A DNA stretch of 50,391 nucleotides from JBJXHG01 sp046160865 (GTDB lineage: Bacteria > Planctomycetota > UBA1135 > GCA-002686595). Positions 24,187 through 30,532 of this stretch are shown one piece after another (positions within the stretch are counted from its first letter, which is position 1; every line of letters begins with the position of its first letter). The DNA is taken from NCBI GenBank assembly GCA_046160865.1, contig JBJXHG010000030.1:1-50391 (forward strand). The letters are read 5' to 3'. The translations under genes and the position numbers were made by a program. The notes below the pieces were generated by a model. The model ran no database searches. It was given only the letters and a program-made list of their open reading frames with translations, and was not told where the DNA came from.

Positions 24187-24984
24187 ATGACCATGTTGCT
24201 GCGCTCGCTCGTGTTGTCGCTCGCGCTCTCCACGTGTGCGTGCCAGACGAAGGACGCGCCGCGATCCGTCTCCGATCCGAAGCGCGTGCTCGTCTACACC
24301 GTGTCCGCCGGGTTCGAGCACGACGTCGTGCGTCGCGCGAGCGCGGACGAGCTCTCGCTCGTGGAGCGGACGATGGTCGCGCTCGGCCAAAGCTCCGGCA
24401 TGTTCACCGCGGTGCCGACACGCAGCGCCGCGGACTTCACGGCGGAGAACCTCGCGACGTTCGACGCGGTGCTTTTCTACACGACCGGCGAGCTCTCGCT
24501 GTCGAGCGCAGAGCGACGCGCGTTGCTCGACTTCGTGCGGGCGGGGCGCGGCTTCGTCGGCGTGCACAGCGCGACCGACACGCTGTACGAGCTTCCGGAG
24601 TACGGCGAAATGATCGGCGCGTACTTCGACGGCCATCCGTGGCACGAGCGCGTACGCGTGATGGTGGAGGACGCAACCGACCCATCTACGCGGCATCTCG
24701 GCACGTCGTTCACGATCGAGGACGAGATCTACCAGTTCCGTGCGCCGTACGATCGCGCGCAGCTCCACGTGCTGCTGCGCCTCGACGCCGACGCCGTCGA
24801 CACGCGCAAGGACGGCGTGCACCGCACCGACCGCGACTTCGCGATCGCGTGGCGCAAGGACTTCGGAGCGGGACGCGTCTTCTACACGTCGCTCGGCCAT
24901 CGGCCGGAAGTGTGGGCGGATGAGCGCTTCCGCCGGCATCTCGTGGGCGGCGTGCTCTGGGCCGCAGGCGCCGCGACACGCTGA
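24187..24984 (+). CDS. ThuA-domain lipoprotein
   Basis: This 265-residue protein begins with a lipoprotein signal (MTMLLRSLVLSLALSTCAC), and the cysteine after LSLALST is a plausible lipidation site. The body is a ThuA (trehalose-utilisation) domain with a class-I glutamine-amidotransferase-like fold: VLVYTVSAGFEHDVVRRAS, FTAENLATFDAVLFYTTGEL, GRGFVGVHSATDTLYELPEYGEMIGAYFDGHPWHE and GRVFYTSLGHRPEVW. These domains are common in Planctomycetota exported proteins acting on sugars. The gene is convergent with the ATP-grasp gene, 6 bp apart. ATG 24187 is preferred to 24157 because the signal peptide starts there. Confidence 0.9.
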   Translation: MTMLLRSLVLSLALSTCACQTKDAPRSVSDPKRVLVYTVSAGFEHDVVRRASADELSLVERTMVALGQSSGMFTAVPTRSAADFTAENLATFDAVLFYTTGELSLSSAERRALLDFVRAGRGFVGVHSATDTLYELPEYGEMIGAYFDGHPWHERVRVMVEDATDPSTRHLGTSFTIEDEIYQFRAPYDRAQLHVLLRLDADAVDTRKDGVHRTDRDFAIAWRKDFGAGRVFYTSLGHRPEVWADERFRRHLVGGVLWAAGAATR

Positions 24985-24990
24985 GCGACT

Positions 24991-26328
24991 TCAGCGAGCC
25001 GTGCGCGCGAGCGCATCGGGCAGCGCGAGCTCGAAGCGCAGGCGATCGACCGCGGCGCGCGCGCGCGAGTAGGCACGCGCGCTCGAGTGCGGATCGCGCG
25101 CCAGACCGAACGCGAGGTGCGGCGTCACGTCGGGATGCGGTGGCGCGTAGTAGCGCTCTCCGACGCGCGCGGCGAGGCCGAGCGTCACGCCGTCCGTCGC
25201 GGCGGCGGACAACTCCACGTCGCTCGGCACGCTCGCGACGACGCGATCCTCGTAGCACGTGGCGTACGCCAGCGCGGCGTGCACGTCCGTGCGCGGAGCG
25301 ATCCGCGGCTCGAGTCCCCGGGCGAGCTCGAGCGCGAGGGCGAGTGGTTGCGCGCCGAGCACGGCTTCGAACAAGTCGCCGAAGCCCTCGTCGGAGCCGA
25401 GGCGTCCGTTCACCTCGATCACGCTCGTCGCGGCCGGCGTGTGGCGCATCTCGATCGAGAAGCCCGTGTCGCGCAGGCCAAGCGTCTCGATGGCCGCGTT
25501 CGACACGCGCTCGATCTCTTCGAGCTCGCGCGGCGGCCGGTCGTCGGGCAATCGATAGCCTTCCAAGAAGAAGCGCGGCGGAGTCGACAGCACTTGTCCG
25601 GTGACGCCGAAGCTGTGCGGCGTCGCGCCGACGACGAGACCGTCGGTCTCGACGGGCGCGCCGCGCGCGAACGATTCGACGAGGAACTGCCGGCGCGGAT
25701 CGCAGTCCAGCTCGAAGCCGGCGATGCGTGCGAACTCTTCCAAGCGCTGGATGTCGGCGGACGACTGCAAGCCGTGCCGCACGCGTTGCACGGCCAGGTC
25801 GAGCTCGCTCTCGTCGCGTACGAGCGTCACGAGCCGTCCGAGCGCCGACGCGACGCCTTTCAGCACGACTGGGAAGCCGTGCTCGCACGCGAAGCGGCGC
25901 GCTTCGGCCGCGCTCGACGCGAGCGTGAACTGCGGCACCGGCACACCGGCGTGCTCGAGCTCACGACGGCACAGGAACTTGCTCGTGCACCACAGCGCCG
26001 CGCGCGCAGGAACGCCCGGCACGCCCCAGCGTGCGCACGCGAGCGCGCCGATCAGCAGTGCGCCTTCGGATTGTGCGAGCACCGCGTCGACGCGTCGCGT
26101 CGCGAACGCGCGCTCGATGCGGCGCCACGCTTCCTCGACGTGCTCCGGCGGAGGCAGCAGCAAGCGCTCGTCGAAGACGTCGGCGTCGCTCTCGGCGAGA
26201 TAGTCGTCGGCGAGGATCGTGTGCAGCCCGGCTTCTCGCAGCAGTGCGCGCTGCCGCGCGAACTCACGCTGGCGGAACGAAACCGCGCCGGGGTAGAGGA
26301 CGAGCAGATTCTTCGGCGCCGAGCTCAT
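24991..26328 (-). CDS. ATP-grasp ligase (carboxylate-amine ligase type)
   Basis: This is a 445-residue cytosolic protein. The N-terminal domain (NLLVLYPGAVSFRQREFARQRALLREAGLHTILADDY) resembles the pre-ATP-grasp fold of BacD- or carbamoyl-phosphate-synthase-like enzymes. The segment GFPVVLKGVASALGRLVTLV supplies the lysine of the nucleotide site, and FSIEMRHT…VIEVNGRLGSDEG gives the metal-binding Glu and Asn. Such enzymes link a carboxyl group to an amine, often forming dipeptides or peptide tags. The start overlaps the stop of the upstream VIT1 gene (ATGA), so the two are translationally coupled. The substrate is unknown. Confidence 0.85.
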   Translation of the reverse strand: MSSAPKNLLVLYPGAVSFRQREFARQRALLREAGLHTILADDYLAESDADVFDERLLLPPPEHVEEAWRRIERAFATRRVDAVLAQSEGALLIGALACARWGVPGVPARAALWCTSKFLCRRELEHAGVPVPQFTLASSAAEARRFACEHGFPVVLKGVASALGRLVTLVRDESELDLAVQRVRHGLQSSADIQRLEEFARIAGFELDCDPRRQFLVESFARGAPVETDGLVVGATPHSFGVTGQVLSTPPRFFLEGYRLPDDRPPRELEEIERVSNAAIETLGLRDTGFSIEMRHTPAATSVIEVNGRLGSDEGFGDLFEAVLGAQPLALALELARGLEPRIAPRTDVHAALAYATCYEDRVVASVPSDVELSAAATDGVTLGLAARVGERYYAPPHPDVTPHLAFGLARDPHSSARAYSRARAAVDRLRFELALPDALARTAR

Positions 26329-27359
26329 GCGAGCGCCACGCCGAACCAGCGCCCGATCCCGTACGTCGCAAGTCCTGCGGCCGCACCGATCGCGAGCATG
26401 CGGATGCCGCCGAGCCACACACTGCGGCCCGAGAACAAGCTGAGCACGCCGCCGACGACGAACAACGCACACCCCGACAGCGTTGCGGCGAGCAGCATCC
26501 GGCTCGCGCCGGATCCGAACGCGAACGGCAGCAGCGGAACGATCGCGCCCAGCGCGAACGCGAAGAACGAGGCCGCCGACGCTTGCACGGGCGAGCCGAG
26601 CTCGTCGGGGTTCAAGCCGAGCTCCTCGCGCGCGAGCGTGTCGAGCGCGACGGCGGGATCTTCGATCAGCTTGCGCGTCAGCGTGCGCGCTTCCTCGATC
26701 GGAACGCCGCGCGCGTTGTAGATGAGCGCGAGCTCTTCCGCCTCCTCGTCCGGATAGCGTGCGAGCTCGTCGCGCTCTTCGGCGATCTGGTACTCGAAGA
26801 GCTCGCGTTGGCTGCGCACCGACAAGTACTCGCCCGCCGCCATCGAGAACGCGCCCGCGAGCAATCCGGCTACGCCGGACATCAGGATCACTTCGTCCGA
26901 CGCGGCCGCTCCGGCGAGGCCGAGCAGCAAGCTCGTGCTCGACACGAGCCCGTCGTTCACGCCGAACACCGCGGCGCGCAAACTTCCGCCGCTGCCCGCG
27001 CGGCGATGTCGCGCGCCGACGTCGCCGACGGACACCGGCATCGCGTGCCCGACGACGATGCGGCTGCCGTAGACCGACAGGCCGCGCACTTTCAGAGCGG
27101 CGAGCAACGAGCGCGTGCGCCGCACGCCGAGCCGGCCCGCGAGCGCCGTCACGGCGCGCGCGCGCACGGTCGGCTGGAAGTGCGGCAGGTCGCGCTGCTC
27201 CCGCTTCAAGTCTCCGGCGAGGATGCCGGCTTGGACCTCGGCCGCGCCCGCGAGCGCGCGGAACAGCTCCTTTTTCTGCGTCTCCGGCTCGGTCTCGGCG
27301 AGGCGGCGGTAGATCCACGCCGACTGCTTCTCCTCGTGCCAGCGGTGAAAAACGGACAT
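26325..27359 (-). CDS. Ferritin-like/VIT1-CCC1 fusion (iron/manganese transporter)
   Basis: This 344-residue protein has an N-terminal helical domain (about 1-95: HEEKQSAWIYRRLAETEPETQKKELFRALAGAAEVQ) with Glu and His residues as in erythrin-vacuolar-transport (MbfA-type) ferritin-like domains. A VIT1/CCC1 membrane domain follows: AAVFGVNDGLVSSTSLLLGLAGAAAS, MAAGEYLSVRSQRE, the metal-gathering ELALIYNARGV…LGLNPDELG segment, then three helices. MbfA-type fusions export iron from the cytosol under iron or peroxide stress. ATG 27359 (MSVFHRW…) is preferred over 27377. No iron-responsive operator is visible in the 210-bp upstream gap. Confidence 0.9.
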   Translation of the reverse strand: MSVFHRWHEEKQSAWIYRRLAETEPETQKKELFRALAGAAEVQAGILAGDLKREQRDLPHFQPTVRARAVTALAGRLGVRRTRSLLAALKVRGLSVYGSRIVVGHAMPVSVGDVGARHRRAGSGGSLRAAVFGVNDGLVSSTSLLLGLAGAAASDEVILMSGVAGLLAGAFSMAAGEYLSVRSQRELFEYQIAEERDELARYPDEEAEELALIYNARGVPIEEARTLTRKLIEDPAVALDTLAREELGLNPDELGSPVQASAASFFAFALGAIVPLLPFAFGSGASRMLLAATLSGCALFVVGGVLSLFSGRSVWLGGIRMLAIGAAAGLATYGIGRWFGVALA

Positions 27360-27569
27360 CGGCGCAATCGTGCGCAAACACCGGAACCGAGTCCACGGGC
27401 CGCGCGGCGCGGTCGGCGCTGTAAGAGCTCCTCGCGCTCCGCGACGTGGCCGACTCGATCGTCACACCCGATGGGCAGCCGCCGTAGGTGCCGATACATT
27501 GACCCGGCTCGAAGCGCGCCCCATCACGGAATGGACGGCGGATGCGCGAGCGCAACCAAGGACAACCCC

Positions 27570-28697
27570 ATGCTGCTGACTTCCATCGCTGCCCTCGCGC
27601 TCACCCTTCCTGCCGCGGCGAGCGCACCCGCGCCGGCGCCTCGCATCGAGAGCCACGGCAAGCTCGAGTGGTTCGCGGGTCCGTTCGACGCCGCGCTCGT
27701 CAAGGCGAAGGCGGAGAACAAGATCATCTTCATCGACTTCTGGACGAGCTGGTGCGGCCCGTGCAAGGCGCTCGTCAAGAACACCTTCTCCGACGACACG
27801 GTCGCTGCAGAGATGAAGGACGTCATCTGCCTCAGCGTCGACGCGGAGAGCGAGACCGGCGTACCGCTCGCGGCGAAGTTCAGCGTGCGCGCGTATCCGA
27901 CGATGCTCCTGCTCGAGCCCGATGGCTCGGTGCGCGATCAGCTCGTCGGCTACATGGCGCCGGACAAGTTCAAGCAAGAGATCCAGCGCGTGAAGCGCAA
28001 TCAGGACACGCTGCCGGATCTGCGCAAGCGCATCGCCGCGGACACGCGCAACCTGAAGGCGCGCAGCGAGCTCGCCGGCAAGTTGAAGCAGACCGGCGAC
28101 GTGGCGGGCGCGCAAGCGCAGCTCGCCGAGATGAAGAAGCTCGATCCGGAGCGCGAGTCGCTCGACACGCGCAAGCTCGAGTACGAGCTGCTGACGGACT
28201 CGATCGAAGCCGAGTGGATGAAGACGAAGGCGCTCGACACGAGCCGCCTCATCGCCTACCTCGACAAGGAAACGTATCCCGGCATCCTCTTCGACGGCTG
28301 GATGCGCGTCCTGCAGATGGACATGGCCGTCGCGAAGAAGACGAAGGACGTGGGCGCGCGCGACAAGGCGAACGCGGAAGCGTTGCGCGCTGCACGCACG
28401 GCGTGGAAGCACTGCCCGCCGGAAGCGAAGGCGCAAGCCGGCAACCAGATCGCGTGGTCGTTCTGGGAGCTGCGCGAGTTCGCATCGGCCGACGACAAGG
28501 CGTTCGCGCTCGAAGTCGTGCGCGCTGCCGATGCGGCGATGCCGAACACGCCGCAGGTCATGGACACGCTTGCGTGCGTGCTCTTCATGAACGGTCAGAA
28601 GGACGAAGCCGCGAAGACCATCGAGAAGTGCATCCAGCTCGACCCGCAGAACCCGCAGTGGCAGAAGCGCCTCGAAGAGTTCGGCGTGAAGAGCTGA
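27570..28697 (+). CDS. Exported thioredoxin-fold protein with helical C-terminus
   Basis: This 375-residue protein has a signal peptide (MLLTSIAALALTLPAAASA). Residues 30-140 form a thioredoxin domain with WCGPCK (Cys62, Cys65) and the cis-proline loop VRAYPTMLLLEPDG. An alpha-helical region with TPR-like repeats follows, ending in a clear TPR near the C-terminus (AKTIEKCIQLDPQNPQW). The architecture matches the protein at 16246-17502, so the genome keeps at least two of these periplasmic thiol-disulfide proteins. AAGGAC lies about 10 bp before ATG 27570. The frame stays open for 1.5 kb upstream, but the signal peptide fixes the start. Confidence 0.9.
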   Translation: MLLTSIAALALTLPAAASAPAPAPRIESHGKLEWFAGPFDAALVKAKAENKIIFIDFWTSWCGPCKALVKNTFSDDTVAAEMKDVICLSVDAESETGVPLAAKFSVRAYPTMLLLEPDGSVRDQLVGYMAPDKFKQEIQRVKRNQDTLPDLRKRIAADTRNLKARSELAGKLKQTGDVAGAQAQLAEMKKLDPERESLDTRKLEYELLTDSIEAEWMKTKALDTSRLIAYLDKETYPGILFDGWMRVLQMDMAVAKKTKDVGARDKANAEALRAARTAWKHCPPEAKAQAGNQIAWSFWELREFASADDKAFALEVVRAADAAMPNTPQVMDTLACVLFMNGQKDEAAKTIEKCIQLDPQNPQWQKRLEEFGVKS

Positions 28698-28698
28698 G

Positions 28699-28742
28699 CC
28701 GCATCTCTCACGACCTCGCGACGGACGCGCTGAAAGATGCGG
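28699..28742. repeat. Short inverted-repeat derivative (copy G)
   Basis: CCGCATCTCTCA (28699-28710) and TGAAAGATGCGG (28731-28742) are reverse complements at 11 of 12 positions and match the terminal arms of the long elements. Only 20 bp lie between them, including TCGCGACGGACG shared with copy C. It begins 2 bp after the thioredoxin stop codon, so it looks like an internally deleted copy or a minimal hairpin form. Confidence 0.6.
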
Positions 28743-28770
28743 GGTAACCCGCCGACGCGTCACACGATCG

Positions 28771-28802
28771 AAGGCCTCCGAGCATTGCTCGGGGGCCTTT
28801 TT
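28771..28802 (+). terminator. Rho-independent terminator after the thioredoxin gene
   Basis: This is a classic intrinsic terminator: an 11-bp stem (GGCCTCCGAGC with GCTCGGGGGCC, one G-T wobble), ATT loop, then TTTTT. It lies 73 bp past the stop of 27570-28697 and 10 bp before the stop of the convergent moaA. Confidence 0.85.
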
Positions 28803-28811
28803 CGTCGGCAG

Positions 28812-29837
28812 TCAACCGCCCCGCGTGTGCATCTCGAGGTGCGGATCGCGGCGCAAGTCCACGAGCTGCACGAGCGGCGCTCGGCCGTGCTGCGCGAGGC
28901 GCTGCTCCGCGCCGCGATCCGTCCGCTTCGTCCACACCGAAGCGATGATTGCTGCGAGCTCGTCGGCGCTCGCGCCCGACCGCAGCGGCTCGCGCAGGTC
29001 GAAGCCGGTGCGCGCGTACAGGCACAGGTACCACTGACCGTCGGCGGTCAGGCGGCTTCTGTCGCAGGCGCTGCAGAACGGCTGCGTCGTCGACGCGATG
29101 ATGCCGAACACGGTGCCGTCGGGGAGCAGGAAGCGCTCGGCCGGCGCCGAGCTCGCTTCGGCGATCGGATGCACGGCTCCGTACGCCGCTTCGACGCGCT
29201 GCAGGATCTCCGCGCGCGTCACGACTTGCTCCATCGACCAGCGCGTCGCACCGCCGACGTCCATGTACTCGATGAAGCGGATCTCGGCGTCGACGCGCTT
29301 CGCGTACTCGATGAGCGGGACGATCTCGTCGTCGTTCGTGCCCCGCAGCACGACCGTGTCGAGCTTCGTGTGCGTGAACCCCGCGTCGCGCGCCGCTTCG
29401 ATGCCGGCGAGCACGCGCTCGTGTCCGTGTCGGCGCGTCAGCGCGACGAACCGATCGGGTTGCAGCGTGTCGAGGCTCACGGTCACGCGCGACAAGCCGG
29501 CCGACTCGAGCTCGCGCGCCTGCTCGGCGAGCAGCAGTCCGTTCGTCGTCAGCGCGATGTCGCGCAGCGCCGGCTGCGCGGCGAACAGCTCGATCAACTT
29601 CCCGAGATCGCGGCGCAGGAGCGGCTCGCCGCCGGTCAGGCGCACTTTGTCGACGCCGACGCGCGTGAACGCGTCGACGAGACGCGCGAGCTCCTCGAAG
29701 CGCAGGATGTCGTCGCGCGGGAGCCAGACGTACTCCTCCTCCGGCATGCAGTAGCTGCAGCGCAGGTTGCAGCGGTCGGTGACGGAAATGCGCAGGTTGC
29801 GCAGCGGCCGGCCGTGAACGTCGAGGAGCTCCACCAT
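28812..29837 (-). CDS. moaA: GTP 3',8-cyclase MoaA
   Basis: This 341-residue radical SAM enzyme catalyses the first step of molybdopterin cofactor synthesis, converting GTP to 3',8-cyclo-7,8-dihydro-GTP. The N-terminal cluster motif CNLRCSYCM has Cys23, Cys27 and Cys30, the SAM segment LTGGEPLLRRDL follows, and the C-terminal second-cluster cysteines are present in FCSACDRSRLTADGQWYLCLYA. The protein ends in the catalytic double glycine (…TRGG). Length is normal. The start is ATG 29837, 32 bp after the rhodanese stop, implying an operon. No other moa genes occur in the window. Confidence 0.97.
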   Translation of the reverse strand: MVELLDVHGRPLRNLRISVTDRCNLRCSYCMPEEEYVWLPRDDILRFEELARLVDAFTRVGVDKVRLTGGEPLLRRDLGKLIELFAAQPALRDIALTTNGLLLAEQARELESAGLSRVTVSLDTLQPDRFVALTRRHGHERVLAGIEAARDAGFTHTKLDTVVLRGTNDDEIVPLIEYAKRVDAEIRFIEYMDVGGATRWSMEQVVTRAEILQRVEAAYGAVHPIAEASSAPAERFLLPDGTVFGIIASTTQPFCSACDRSRLTADGQWYLCLYARTGFDLREPLRSGASADELAAIIASVWTKRTDRGAEQRLAQHGRAPLVQLVDLRRDPHLEMHTRGG

Positions 29838-29869
29838 GAATGCGGGGAAGTGCGGGGAGAGCCGCGCGC

Positions 29870-30298
29870 TCAGGCTCGTTGGCTCAGGGTCTTCCAGCTT
29901 CGATCCGCCGGAGTGCCGGTTTCGCACGGGAGACCCGCGCCCTGCCAGCCGGGCTCCGAGCCGCCCAAGGGATCGCGCGAGCCCGAGAAACCGGACGAGA
30001 CGTTGGCGAGCTTCGTGAATCCGGCGCTCGTGAGTTGATCGCACGCGTGCAGCGAGCGCACGCCCGAGGCGCAGCCGACGACGAGCGCCGTCTCGACCGG
30101 ATACAGCGCCTGCACGACGCGCACGAACTCGGGGTTCGCTTGCATGCGACCCATCCCGTCGCGCAGCGCGAACGGCACGTTCACGGCGCCCGTCGCGTGA
30201 CCGGCGTGGAACTCTTCCGGCGTGCGCACGTCGAGGTAGAGCCAGCCGTCGTCGAGCAAGCGTTTGGCCGCGGCGGGTTTCAAGTTCTGGTAGGGCAT
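29870..30298 (-). CDS. Rhodanese-like sulfurtransferase
   Basis: This is a 142-residue single-domain rhodanese. It has LYLDVRTPEEFHAGHATGAVNVPF at residues 20-43 and the active loop CASGVRS with catalytic Cys76, so it should carry persulfide sulfur. The C-terminal 40 residues are glycine- and serine-rich with an extra cysteine. It directly precedes moaA. Sulfur transfer is needed later in molybdopterin synthesis, and the pairing suggests a role in sulfur delivery to MoaD or MoeB chemistry, which is an inference from context only. Confidence 0.93.
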   Translation of the reverse strand: MPYQNLKPAAAKRLLDDGWLYLDVRTPEEFHAGHATGAVNVPFALRDGMGRMQANPEFVRVVQALYPVETALVVGCASGVRSLHACDQLTSAGFTKLANVSSGFSGSRDPLGGSEPGWQGAGLPCETGTPADRSWKTLSQRA

Positions 30299-30330
30299 GC
30301 AGGGCTCCTGTAGGTTGCGAACAGTCTAAT

Positions 30331-30371
30331 CCGCATCCCGCAGCGCGCGACGGGCGTGGTGAGAGATGCAG
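30331..30371. repeat. Short inverted-repeat derivative (copy H)
   Basis: CCGCATC at 30331-30337 and GTGGTGAGAGATGCAGA at 30356-30371 match the two ends of the long repeat family, with a spacer of only about 18 bp (GCGCGCGACGGGC). It lies 30 bp upstream of the rhodanese start and directly beside the larger inverted repeat at 30385-30532. Confidence 0.5.
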
Positions 30372-30384
30372 ATCCAAAGTCCGT

Positions 30385-30532
30385 TTCAGAATGCGCAGCT
30401 GCATCGATGGTCGGAACCAGCCGCGGCGAGCAAGGCACGCCGACGATGCGCATTGGCCCCGCAACACTCGGGCGAGGCACGACGCAGCGAGCCCTCCGCG
30501 GAGCAGCCTTCGATGCAGCTGCGCGTTCTGAA
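30385..30532. repeat. Inverted repeat overlapping the start of the 787-aa gene
   Basis: Arms of 23 nt at 30385-30407 and 30510-30532 are reverse complements at 22 positions (TTCAGAATGCGCAGCTGCAT…). The right arm contains the ATG at 30513 and the first six codons. The left arm, read on the minus strand, reproduces that gene start almost exactly and would encode MQLRILKRT. It is therefore an inverted partial copy of the gene's 5' end. Confidence 0.75.
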
